Of a stretch of DNA of 64,000 nucleotides, positions 48,342 to 56,592 are shown one piece after another. The stretch is taken from assembly GCF_030848565.1 (NCBI RefSeq), contig NZ_JAVDDV010000013.1, forward strand, positions 16,805-80,804, given 5' to 3'. The notes below the pieces were generated by a model. The model did not search any database and was not told where the DNA came from. It saw only the letters and a list, made by a program, of their open reading frames with translations. Made by a program: the position numbers and the translations under genes. Every line of letters begins with the position of its first letter. Position 1 is the first letter of the stretch. Source of the DNA: Natronolimnohabitans sp. A-GB9 (GTDB taxonomy: Archaea; Halobacteriota; Halobacteria; Halobacteriales; Natrialbaceae).

Positions 48342-49076
48342 CTACTGACCGCCGACCACAGCCTGGGCGTCCTCAAGCGAGAACTCGCCTTCGTACAGGG
48401 CGCTTCCGACGACGACGGCTGCTGCACCGGCCTCCTCGAGAGCCTGCACGTCCTCGAGGGTCGCTACCCCACCGCTTGCGATCACGGGAATCTCGGTCGC
48501 GTCGACCAGTTCGCGAACCGGCTCGGTGGCCACGCCCTCGAGTTGGCCTTCGACGTCGACGTTCGTAAACAGAATCGCTGCTGCCCCCAGCTCCTCGTAC
48601 CGCTCGGCCGCCTCGACGGGCGAAACCCCCGCGCCTTCGGTCCAGCCCTCGACGACGACCTCGCCGTCTTTCGCGTCGAGGCTGACGACGACACTATCGG
48701 GGTGTTCGTCGCTGATCTCCGCGACGATGTCGGGGTTCTCTACCGCTGCCGTGCCGAGGATGACGCGGTCGACGCCGCGCTCGAGCAACTCGATTGCGCC
48801 GTCGGCGGTACGAATACCTCCGCCGAGTTGGGTGGGAACGTCGACGGTCTCGACGACGGCGTCGATAGCGTCGTCGTTTGCTCGCTCGCCTTCGAAGGCA
48901 CCGTCGAGATCGACGAGATGCAGCGACTCCGCACCCGCGTCGATCCATCGTTCGGCGGCCTCGACGGGATCGCCGTAGGTCTTCTCGGTGCCGCGCTCGC
49001 CCTGGACGAGCTGGACGACCTCACCGTCCTGGACGTCGACGGCGGGAATTACTTCGAACTCCGGAAACGCGCTCAT
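48342..49076 (-). CDS. hisA: ProFAR isomerase HisA
   Basis: A 244-residue TIM-barrel isomerase of histidine synthesis. The catalytic aspartates are in VIPAVDVQDGEVVQLV (~8-23) and ILFTNVDVEGQ (~170). GGGIRTADG and VIASGGVATLEDV are phosphate-binding loops. Starts MSAFPEFEVIPA; the longer frame is non-coding. Its orientation is opposite to trkH. Confidence 0.95.
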   Translation of the reverse strand: MSAFPEFEVIPAVDVQDGEVVQLVQGERGTEKTYGDPVEAAERWIDAGAESLHLVDLDGAFEGERANDDAIDAVVETVDVPTQLGGGIRTADGAIELLERGVDRVILGTAAVENPDIVAEISDEHPDSVVVSLDAKDGEVVVEGWTEGAGVSPVEAAERYEELGAAAILFTNVDVEGQLEGVATEPVRELVDATEIPVIASGGVATLEDVQALEEAGAAAVVVGSALYEGEFSLEDAQAVVGGQ

Positions 49077-49259
49077 GGCTGGAGGGAGACGCGACGGGCG
49101 CGTAAAGCCACCGTTTCGGGTCGACGTCACGTCCGTGTCCGCGTTCGGTCGCCCGGACGATCACACCGATTCGTCCACGGACGACGGTTCTCGAGTCGTT
49201 ACAGTTCGGCGCTCGTGCAGAGCAATTACGGGCCGGGACAGTGTGGACCGTGACAGTAG

Positions 49260-51116
49260 ATGCTGGCTCTCGCCGTGCTCGCCCAGGGACCAGCGACCCG
49301 GCCCGAACTGACGACCGACATGCTGGTCGTCTTCGGCGTCGTCGCGCTTGCGATGGTGTTGTTCGTGACCGAACGGCTGCCGATCGACGTTACGGCGATC
49401 CTGCTGATCGTGATCCTCGTCGTCTTAGAGCCATGGACAGGAGTCGATCCCGAAACGGGGATCTCCGGCTTCGCAAACGACGCGACGATCACGGTGCTGG
49501 CGATGTTGATCCTGAGCGGTGGCATTGCCCGTACAGGCCTCGTCCAGGAACTCGGCCGATGGATGGCGAATTTCGCCGGTGGTAATATCCGCAAGCAGCT
49601 GTTCGCGACCGTCGTCGCGACTAGTCCGGTCTCCGGCTTTCTGAACAATACGCCCGTCGTCGCGTTGCTCGTCCCGGTCGTCACCGACGTCGCCAACCGC
49701 GGGAACACCTCGCCCTCGAAACTGCTGATCCCGCTGTCGTACGCCTCACAGGTCGGCGGCATGCTCACGCTCATCGGCACGTCGACGAACATCCTCGCCA
49801 GCGACGTCAGTGCCCGACTGGGCGCCGACTACCCCGAACTCCACCGGTTCTCGATGTTCGAGTTCACCCAGCTGGGCGCGATCGTCGTCATCGTCGGCGC
49901 GCTCTATCTGATCTTCGTCGGCCACTACCTCATTCCCGAACGCGTCCCCGCGCGGCCCGACTACGTTGAGGAGTACGACGTCGGCGACTACGTGGCGGAC
50001 GTGGCCGTCGTCCCCGGCTCGCCGTTCGTAGGGTCGACCGTCGGAGACGCGACCGACCGGCTCGGCGACGAGATCGACATCGTACAGGTCGTCAGCGACG
50101 AAGAGCGGTCGGTCGCCCCACGGCGTGGAACTCACCTTGCGGAGGGCGACGTCCTTGTCGTCCGGACCGACCGCGACGCGATCACGATGCTCGAGGGCGT
50201 CACGGGCCTCGAACTGGTCGGCGATCCTCGCTCCGATGCCGAACTGGCGACCGGCGAGGAGACGGGCATCATCACCGAACTCGTGGTCTCGCTGGACTCC
50301 CGGCTCGTCGGCGAGCGACTCGATCCCGAATCGTTCCGCGAGGAGTTCGGCGCAGCCGTACTCGGGCTCCGACGCCGGGGGTCGCTCGTCGGCGACCGGA
50401 TCGTCGGCCGCCGGCTCGACGTCGGGGACACGCTACTGGTTCAGGCGCCGCCCGATACCCTCGACCGGCTCTCGCGGCGCGACGACGTGATCGTCGCTCG
50501 CGAACCGCCCCGACCGGGGTACCGGTCGGACAAGGCGCCGATCGCCGTCACGATCATGATCGGCGTCGTCGCGATCGCCGCCCTCGAGTTCTATCCGATC
50601 CTGATATCGGCGCTTGCAGGCGTCGTCGCGATGGTTGTCACGGGCGTCCTCAAGCCAAACGAACTGTACGACGCCGTCGAGTGGGACATCATCTTCCTGC
50701 TGGCAGGCGTGATTCCGCTGGGCGTCGCCCTCGAGCAGTCAGGCGCTGCGGCCTACCTCGCCTTCTTAGTTGTCGAGACGGCCGGCTTCCTGCCGACACT
50801 CGTAGTGCTGTGGCTGTTCTACATCGTGACGGGCTTGATCACGGAGATGATCAGCAACAACGCGAGCGTCGTCCTGTTGCTCCCGGTGGCCGCGGCCGCG
50901 GCCGCGGCGATCGGGTCGAATCCGTTCGCGTTCGTCATGGCAGTCACCTTCGCCGCCAGCACGGCGTTTCTGGGTCCGGTCGGCTACCAGACGAACCTGT
51001 TCGTCTACGGCCCCGGCGGCTACCGCTTTACCGACTACTTCCGGGTCGGTGCGCCGCTGCAGTTGATCCTCTCGATCGTCACCGTCGTCGGCATCGCGGT
51101 CATCTGGGGCATCTGA
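49260..51116 (+). CDS. SLC13-family permease with central RCK_C domains
   Basis: A 618-residue sodium-coupled anion permease. Two membrane halves flank two RCK_C (TrkA-C) domains at ~225-425 (VPGSPFVGSTVGD ... GTHLAEGDVLVVRTD; LDSRLVGERL ... RLDVGDTLLVQAPP). The ion-motif sites are NNTPVVALLVPVV and SNNASVVLLLPVA, as in SLC13. The likely substrate is a dicarboxylate, sulfate or similar. The TGA stop is at the left edge of palindromic copy B. Confidence 0.9.
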   Translation: MLALAVLAQGPATRPELTTDMLVVFGVVALAMVLFVTERLPIDVTAILLIVILVVLEPWTGVDPETGISGFANDATITVLAMLILSGGIARTGLVQELGRWMANFAGGNIRKQLFATVVATSPVSGFLNNTPVVALLVPVVTDVANRGNTSPSKLLIPLSYASQVGGMLTLIGTSTNILASDVSARLGADYPELHRFSMFEFTQLGAIVVIVGALYLIFVGHYLIPERVPARPDYVEEYDVGDYVADVAVVPGSPFVGSTVGDATDRLGDEIDIVQVVSDEERSVAPRRGTHLAEGDVLVVRTDRDAITMLEGVTGLELVGDPRSDAELATGEETGIITELVVSLDSRLVGERLDPESFREEFGAAVLGLRRRGSLVGDRIVGRRLDVGDTLLVQAPPDTLDRLSRRDDVIVAREPPRPGYRSDKAPIAVTIMIGVVAIAALEFYPILISALAGVVAMVVTGVLKPNELYDAVEWDIIFLLAGVIPLGVALEQSGAAAYLAFLVVETAGFLPTLVVLWLFYIVTGLITEMISNNASVVLLLPVAAAAAAAIGSNPFAFVMAVTFAASTAFLGPVGYQTNLFVYGPGGYRFTDYFRVGAPLQLILSIVTVVGIAVIWGI

Positions 51117-51224
51117 TACTGTCGGACAGCAGTCAGTGAGACGTCGGTCGCGAACGCGCGGCCGTCACCCGCGGGACGGCCGCAGTCGCGCGACCGATCG
51201 TCGACTCGTGCTGTCCAACAGTAT
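51116..51224. repeat. Long palindromic element, copy B
   Basis: A 109-bp near-copy of 2509-2618: shares GAGACGTCGGTCGCGAACGC and the CGGCCGT core and right end CTGTCCAACAGTAT. Differences are only a few bases and a short deletion next to the left end. It is followed by a perfect 8-bp dyad (51243-51270). Confidence 0.88.
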
Positions 51225-51242
51225 GAACGGCGTTCGCTCGAG

Positions 51243-51270
51243 AGGATCGTTCCTCCGTTGGGACGATCCT
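51243..51270. promoter_or_regulatory. Perfect 8-bp inverted repeat upstream of the tail-protein gene
   Basis: Arms AGGATCGT / ACGATCCT around TCCTCCGTTGGG. It lies 150 bp upstream of the 51424 gene, in a non-coding gap. It may be an operator for the cassette or a hairpin. Confidence 0.4.
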
Positions 51271-51423
51271 GTTCCGAATGAGAGGGATCACCACAAGAAA
51301 ACAGTAACTTTTGCGTACCAAACTCATTTCACACGGTGTGGTGAACTGACGCTATATCATGAGTGCGGGTCGCGATCGAGTCCGAAGTGGATTCACAATC
51401 GTCTCGGAGGGGTCACTCGAGCG

Positions 51424-51813
51424 ATGAACCCGCGTCGCGTCGACGCAATCATCGATCTCGGCTACGGCGTCCTGATTTTCGTCTCGATCGTCCTGATCGT
51501 CTCAGTCGGAACGCTGGTCGGGGTCGCGTTTGGGCTGGGTGTGCTGATTTCGTACGCGTTACACGTCGTCTGGAAGATGGCCCGGTTCGACCCCGACTGG
51601 ATGACCCAGACGGTCGAGGAGACGGTCGAAGAAACCGTCGGCCAACAGGTCGAACAGACCGTCGAGGAGACGGTCGGCGAACAGGTCGAGACAGTCCAGG
51701 AACAGATCGAGACCGTCGATCAGCGGATCGATCGCCGGCCACGCGAGGACGAAATCGAGGAACTACTCGAGGAAACGGTGACAGATGAGACGGAAGATAA
51801 GTCAGACGGTTGA
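51424..51813 (+). CDS. Membrane-anchored VEET-tail protein 1 (short tail)
   Basis: A 129-residue protein. An N-terminal head with two hydrophobic segments (~13-46, hairpin-like, Leu/Val-rich) is followed by HVVWKMARFDPDWMTQ and then a long charged tail made of V-E-E-T / V-G-x-x four-residue repeats, ending RRPREDEIEELL. The start is the ATG at 51424; the longer frame is non-coding. Residues 47-73 are identical at DNA level to protein 2 at 55665-56255. The tail has a hydrophobic residue every fourth position, predicting a helical, possibly coiled-coil arm. Function unknown. It precedes the PiT-Usp block by 162 bp. Confidence 0.72.
   Translation: MNPRRVDAIIDLGYGVLIFVSIVLIVSVGTLVGVAFGLGVLISYALHVVWKMARFDPDWMTQTVEETVEETVGQQVEQTVEETVGEQVETVQEQIETVDQRIDRRPREDEIEELLEETVTDETEDKSDG
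51562..51642 (+). repeat. 81-bp inverted repeat, left copy (inside protein 1)
   Basis: Identical, base for base, to the reverse complement of 56034-56114. It codes for 27 residues from HVVWKM to EETVG in the same frame in both genes. See the finding on the invertible cassette. Confidence 0.95.
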
Positions 51814-51975
51814 AATCGGCAGCGGTCGACGATCACCATTCGACCCGCAATCAGGCGGACGAAGACGCCCGGCTCTCGATTTACGGCCCGCGAGATGCCA
51901 AACGACACCAGTGGGTGCGTCCCAGACGACGCGAAGCGACTCTCACGAACACCGGCGTACAGCTTGTATCCACGG

Positions 51976-53157
51976 ATGATTTCGACGCTGCTTCTCATCG
52001 GGATCCTCGTTGCGATCTTCGTCGGCTACAACATCGGCGGCGCGACGACCGGCCCCGCGTTCGGGCCGGCCGTCGGTGCCGACGCAATCTCGAAGACCGC
52101 AGCCGGTGCGTTAATGACGGTCTTCTTTTTCGTCGGCGCGTGGACGATCGGTCGACGTGTCGTCGACACCCTCGGGCGGGACCTCGTTCACGATCCCGGC
52201 GTCTTCACGCTCGAGGCGAGCGTCGGCGTCCTCTTTTTCATCGGCGTCGCGCTGTTCGTCGGGAACGTCTTCGGCGTGCCCGCCTCGACGTCGATGACGG
52301 CCGTCGGGTCGATCGCGGGACTTGCCCTCGCAGCCGGCGAGCTCAACTGGGCAGTCATGGGCGAAATCGCGATCTGGTGGATCGTCTCGCCGTTTATCGG
52401 CTTCTGGGTCTCGCTGGTGATCGGCCGCTACTTCTACGCCGCACTCAATCGGCGGATCGCGATGGAACGAAGCGAGGGTCCACTCTTCGAGATCGATCGC
52501 TCCGGGATCGTTCCGACGCCGGCTCTGACCGACACCACGAACCTGCGCGAAGTCGGCGGCGTGGTGATGGTGGTCGCCATCGGCTGTCTGATGGCCTACA
52601 GTTCGGGAACCTCGAACATCGCGAACGCGGTCGCGCCGCTGGTCGGCAGCGGCGAACTCGAGATGAACCCCGCGATCATCATCGGCTGTCTCGCGGTCGG
52701 CATCGGGACGTTCACGATCGCACGCCGGACCCTCGAGACGATGGGTAACGAACTCACTGAACTCCCGCTGACGGCGGCAATCGTCACCGCGACGGTCAGC
52801 GCCACGCTGGTCATCTTTCTCTCCGCGATCGGTATCCCCGCGAGTTTCGTCATCATCGCGACGATGTGTATCATCGGTCTCGGCTGGGGTCGGGCGACCC
52901 GACCGATGACGGTCGGCGAGGCCGTCCGTGGTGAGGAGTCGGCACCGGTTTCGGTCGGTGCCCTGTCCGAGGATCGAGAGGGCGAGGAGCTCCCGCCGAT
53001 CGGCGAGGAGGAAGAACCCGAGCGGATCCCGAAAGCGTCGGATCTGTTCGACCCGGCGACGACGGCCCGCGTGGTTCTCATGCAAAACGTCGTCCCGGCC
53101 ATCGCGACGATCGGCGCGTACGCGACGTTCCGGTTCGTGCCGATCTTCGGGCTCTAA
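51976..53157 (+). CDS. PiT-family transporter, paralogue 1
   Basis: A 393-residue membrane protein with ~ten helices in two halves. Half 1 has VGYNIGGATTGPAFGPAVGA; half 2 has YSSGTSNIANAVAPLVGS. The PiT signature GANDVANA is thus changed so that its Asp is Ile or Asn. A central cytosolic segment and a C-terminal acidic loop (GEELPPIGEEEEPERIP) are present. It starts at MISTLLLIGILVA, past a 27-codon leader that is not hydrophobic. It is followed by a UspA gene at 49 bp. Confidence 0.87.
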   Translation: MISTLLLIGILVAIFVGYNIGGATTGPAFGPAVGADAISKTAAGALMTVFFFVGAWTIGRRVVDTLGRDLVHDPGVFTLEASVGVLFFIGVALFVGNVFGVPASTSMTAVGSIAGLALAAGELNWAVMGEIAIWWIVSPFIGFWVSLVIGRYFYAALNRRIAMERSEGPLFEIDRSGIVPTPALTDTTNLREVGGVVMVVAIGCLMAYSSGTSNIANAVAPLVGSGELEMNPAIIIGCLAVGIGTFTIARRTLETMGNELTELPLTAAIVTATVSATLVIFLSAIGIPASFVIIATMCIIGLGWGRATRPMTVGEAVRGEESAPVSVGALSEDREGEELPPIGEEEEPERIPKASDLFDPATTARVVLMQNVVPAIATIGAYATFRFVPIFGL

Positions 53158-53205
53158 TCCGACGGCCACCCCCGCGCTTATTCCGATCGGCGTAGGAAGT
53201 CGCGT

Positions 53206-53631
53206 ATGGTCGACGACGTCCTCGTTCCCATGGACGGTTCGGAAATGAGCGAACGGGCTCTCGAGTACGCACTCGAGGTGTTTCCAGAGGCCGACATCAC
53301 TGTCCTCCACGTGGTCGGGGAACCGTCGTCGATGTGGGCGGGAGCGACGGGACTCGCGCTGGCCGACGACCTCGAAGAGGCGGCCAACGAACACGCAGCG
53401 GAGGTGTTCGAACGCGCTCGCGAAATTGCGACGGACGCGGACGCCGATGTCGATCTCGACACCGAGGTCGAACTCGGGCATCCGGTTCGCGCCATCGTCG
53501 GCAGCGCCGCCGACCACGAGACGGTCGTGATCGGCAGCCACGGCGGGAGTATCGCCGATCGGGTCTTCGTCGGCAACGTCGCAGAGAAGGTATTTCGCCG
53601 GTCTCCGGTGCCGGTCGTCGTTGTCCGGTAA
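53206..53631 (+). CDS. UspA-family universal stress protein 1
   Basis: A 141-residue single-domain UspA. It starts MVDDVLVPMDGSEMSERAL; the ATP-type motif reads GSHGGSIADRVFVGN, so the final Gly is followed by Asn and not Ser/Thr. Residues ADITVLHVVG form the second strand. UspA proteins bind ATP or act as regulators. Immediately follows PiT-1 (49 bp), precedes PiT-2 by 217 bp; likely co-transcribed with PiT-1. Confidence 0.9.
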   Translation: MVDDVLVPMDGSEMSERALEYALEVFPEADITVLHVVGEPSSMWAGATGLALADDLEEAANEHAAEVFERAREIATDADADVDLDTEVELGHPVRAIVGSAADHETVVIGSHGGSIADRVFVGNVAEKVFRRSPVPVVVVR

Positions 53632-53847
53632 ACCGGAAGTCACGCCTCATTCCATCGTGGATCCTGGAGATCACGTTCCGAGACGACCCGAGTCGACGAT
53701 CGTTCGAGGGCGCGTCCGTCGGATCTCGATCAACTCGAGAGCGGATACATGGAGCCGGAGGCAACCGGACCGGTAGCGTACACCTATCGGATAGAGAGTA
53801 TCTCGGATTCCCTTGCTTATTTACGAACGGCGGTATACCATCCGTCG

Positions 53848-55026
53848 ATGGTCGAAACGGTGTTGTTGGTTGGAATTGTCGCCTCGATTTTCGTCGGCTT
53901 CAACATTGGCGGTTCGTCGACCGGGATTACGTGGGGACCGTCCGTCGGCGCCGGAATCGTGACGAAGACGACGGCAGCGGCGGTAATGACGTTTTTCGTC
54001 TTCTTCGGCGGCTGGACCGTCGGTCGGAACGTGATGGACACACTCAGCGAAGGGATCATCACGATCGACCTCACGCTGACGGCTGGCGTCGCCGTCCTCT
54101 TTTTCATCGGACTGGGAATGCTCGTCGCTAACATCTTCGGCGTCCCCGTCCCGACGTCGATGACGACGGTCGGCGCGATCGCCGGGCTGGGGCTGGCCAC
54201 GGGGACCCTGAACTACGCGACGATCGCCGAGATAATCACCTGGTGGATCGTGACGCCGGTCATCGGCCTCTGGATCGGCGTGTTGATCGGCCGCTACATC
54301 TACCCGTGGGTCAATCACCGGGTCGACATCGAGAAGTCCGACGGCCCGCTGCTCCGACTCGAGCGCCGAGGTTCGATTCCGACGCCAGCGCTCGGGCCGA
54401 ACACGACCCAGCAGGAGCTTGGCACCACGCTCGCCGTCTTTATTATCGGCTGCTACATGGCTTTTAGCGCCGGTGCGAGCAACGTCCCGAACGCCGCCGC
54501 ACCGCTGGTCGGTACCATCGACGGGCTGGAGGCGAACACCGCGATCATCATCGCGACGCTTGCGATCGGTCTCGGTGGATTCACCATCGCTCGGCGGACG
54601 ATGGAGTCCGTCGGAGGCGAACTGAGCGACATCCCGCTGCTCGCGGCACTTTTCGTCATGGTGACGGCGTCTACGATCACGACGATCCTCTCGTGGGCCG
54701 GCATTCCGATCAGCCTCGTGATGGCGACAGTGATGACGATCGTCGGCATCGGCTGGGGACGAGCGACCCGTCCGATCACGGTCCGCAAGGCGGTCACCCG
54801 CGACGTGGAGAACCGCGACATCGAATCGGGTGCCATCGTCGCCGAAGAGAAGGTCGGTGAGACGGCGCCGAAGATCGGCGAACCGGAATCTGACGAAGTG
54901 CTTCGCGGCGCCGATCTCTTCAACCCCCGGGCGATCATCAAGTACGTCTCGATGTGGATCATCGGCCCCTCGATGTCGACGATCCTGGCGTACGGGTTCT
55001 TCACCGCTCTCCCCGGCATCGCCTGA
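53848..55026 (+). CDS. PiT-family transporter, paralogue 2
   Basis: A 392-residue membrane protein of the same two-half plan. Half 1 has VGFNIGGSSTGITWGPSVGA; half 2 has FSAGASNVPNAAAPLVGT, closer to other PiT proteins than paralogues 1 and 3 but still Asp-less. The start is MVETVLLVGIVAS; the longer frame is rejected. A KVGETAPKIGEPESDEVL acidic loop is C-terminal. The next gene is a second UspA at 109 bp. Confidence 0.87.
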   Translation: MVETVLLVGIVASIFVGFNIGGSSTGITWGPSVGAGIVTKTTAAAVMTFFVFFGGWTVGRNVMDTLSEGIITIDLTLTAGVAVLFFIGLGMLVANIFGVPVPTSMTTVGAIAGLGLATGTLNYATIAEIITWWIVTPVIGLWIGVLIGRYIYPWVNHRVDIEKSDGPLLRLERRGSIPTPALGPNTTQQELGTTLAVFIIGCYMAFSAGASNVPNAAAPLVGTIDGLEANTAIIIATLAIGLGGFTIARRTMESVGGELSDIPLLAALFVMVTASTITTILSWAGIPISLVMATVMTIVGIGWGRATRPITVRKAVTRDVENRDIESGAIVAEEKVGETAPKIGEPESDEVLRGADLFNPRAIIKYVSMWIIGPSMSTILAYGFFTALPGIA

Positions 55027-55135
55027 GGCGTGTGGCTCCGAAACGGTACGAGACGGTATCGTCATCTGGCCGGAACCGAAACCCGGACCGCAACAGTAAC
55101 CGGGACTTACGTCGGTGGCTGACGAACCACGACGT

Positions 55136-55564
55136 ATGCTCTCTCGCGTTCTCGTCCCCATGGATGACTCCGACCACGCCGAACACGCTCTCGAGTACGC
55201 CCTCGAGAACTTCTCCGACGCCGAAATAACTGTCCTCCACGTCGTCGGCGTCCCGTCGATGATGATGGGCGACGCGGTCGGGCTCTCACTCGAGGACGAC
55301 CTCGAGGAGGCAGCTGCCGACCGGGCCGGGCCGGTCTTCGAACGAGCCCGCGAGGTCGCCGCCGAACGCGATCGAGAGATCGAGACGGTCGTCGGTGTCG
55401 GCCACCCAGCACGGAACGTCATCGACCGCGCTGACGACTACGACACGGTCGTTGTCGGCAGCCATGGCGAGGACTGGAACCGCGCAACGCACCGCTTTCT
55501 CGTGGGTAACGTCGCCGAAACGGTGTCAAAACGCGCGTCGGTGCCGGTGATTATCGTTCGCTAA
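55136..55564 (+). CDS. UspA-family universal stress protein 2
   Basis: A 142-residue UspA, paralogous to the one at 53206. The start is MLSRVLVPMDDSDHAEHAL; a GTG seven codons earlier is an alternative. The nucleotide loop reads GSHGEDWNRATHRFLVGN: longer between the glycines than normal, and again Asn in place of Ser/Thr. PiT-UspA pairs thus occur twice in tandem. It is convergent with tail protein 2, 100 bp apart. Confidence 0.88.
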   Translation: MLSRVLVPMDDSDHAEHALEYALENFSDAEITVLHVVGVPSMMMGDAVGLSLEDDLEEAAADRAGPVFERAREVAAERDREIETVVGVGHPARNVIDRADDYDTVVVGSHGEDWNRATHRFLVGNVAETVSKRASVPVIIVR

Positions 55565-55664
55565 TACGGACCGCCTGCCGGTGTCCCGACACAATCACCG
55601 CCCGGGTCGCGGGCGTGTCGATACCGACGGACAGCGGCCCGAATGAACCGATCGGAGCCGGCCG

Positions 55665-56255
55665 CTATGATTCCGTTTCTCCGTCGGCCGACTCCTCGAC
55701 GATTTCTTCGACGTCCTCTTCTCGAGGGCGGCGATCGACGCGCTCGTCGACGGCTTCGACTTGCGCCTGTACCTCGTCGACCTGTTTTTCGACGGTTTCT
55801 TCGACGGTCTTGCCGACCGTTTCTTCGACGGTTTCGCCGACCGTTTCTTCGACGGTTTCGCCGACCGTTTCTTCGACGGTTTCGCCGACCGTTTCTTCGA
55901 CGGTTTCTTCGACCTGCGTCTGTACTTCGTCGACCTGCTTTTCGACCGTTTCCTCGACGGTCTCTTCGACCTGCGCCTGTACTTCGTCGACCTGTTTTTC
56001 GACGGTCTTGCCGACCGTTTCTTCGACGGTCTCGCCGACGGTTTCTTCGACCGTCTCCTCGACCGTCTGGGTCATCCAGTCGGGGTCGAACCGGGCCATC
56101 TTCCAGACGACGTGGACGACGTAGGCTGTGAACACACCGATACCGAACGCGAGTCCGACGCTCGTCTCGAGGACGGCGATCAGCACGATCGAGAGGGCGA
56201 TCAGTGCGCCGTAGGCGAGATCGGCAGCTGCGTCGACGTGAAGCGGGTTCAACAT
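55665..56255 (-). CDS. Membrane-anchored VEET-tail protein 2 (long tail)
   Basis: A 196-residue paralogue of the 51424 protein on the opposite strand. The head (~1-47) has two hydrophobic segments; residues 48-74 are the shared HVVWKM...EETVG block. The tail, about 120 residues, is built of VEETVGET units and three VEKQVDEVQ-type units, ending in the related RRPREEDVEEI. The tail is about twice as long as in protein 1. The tail DNA has 24-bp tandem repeats. It is divergent from PiT-3 (337 bp). Confidence 0.75.
   Translation of the reverse strand: MLNPLHVDAAADLAYGALIALSIVLIAVLETSVGLAFGIGVFTAYVVHVVWKMARFDPDWMTQTVEETVEETVGETVEETVGKTVEKQVDEVQAQVEETVEETVEKQVDEVQTQVEETVEETVGETVEETVGETVEETVGETVEETVGKTVEETVEKQVDEVQAQVEAVDERVDRRPREEDVEEIVEESADGETES
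55791..55913 (-). repeat. 24-bp tandem repeats in the long tail
   Basis: About five imperfect copies of a 24-bp unit (GACCGTTTCTTCGACGGTTT + CGCC on the plus strand), coding for the octapeptide VEETVGET. A likely slippage-prone, length-variable stretch. More units occur around 55980-56060. Confidence 0.9.
56034..56114 (-). repeat. 81-bp inverted repeat, right copy (inside protein 2)
   Basis: The exact inverted copy of 51562-51642. With its partner it encloses 4391 bp holding PiT-1, UspA-1, PiT-2, UspA-2 and both tail segments. Confidence 0.95.
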
Positions 56256-56592
56256 CCGTCACCTGTCGGGTTTGGTCGGTCGACTATCGATTGCTTCGCG
56301 GCTCGGTCGTGTCGGCTAAGCGCCGTCGTTGGTTCATTAGATTGCACATTTCGCCTACAAGAGTCCTGAACGACACACATGATACCGGAGCGTACGGAGT
56401 GGCCAGTTGAAATGCTTTGGTACGAGGACAGGGAGAAAACGTCCGTCGGCGGTCCTTTCGGGTACTACGCACGGGCGTGGGTCCTCGAGAGCCACCGAAA
56501 ACGGATGTCGCGAGGCTCACGGAATCGACCGCAGTTCCCCGATTGTGAGCGAACAGAGCCATTTTTAGGATCAGACTGTGTGAGTACGAACT
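56256..56592. other. Intergenic region, 337 bp
   Basis: The divergent space between tail protein 2 and PiT-3. A TATA-like CATTTTTAGG lies about 30 bp before the PiT-3 GTG start. Open frames here are basic and uncharacteristic, so I call none. Confidence 0.55.

Noticed and set aside
46805..51116. TrkH and the SLC13/RCK_C permease forming one potassium system
   Set aside because: The RCK_C domains are inside the SLC13 protein, as is normal for that family; hisA separates the two genes on the other strand.
52111..55422. Minus-strand open frames of over 500 codons opposite PiT-1 and PiT-2
   Set aside because: Shadows of strong plus-strand membrane and UspA genes; compositions are unlike haloarchaeal proteins.
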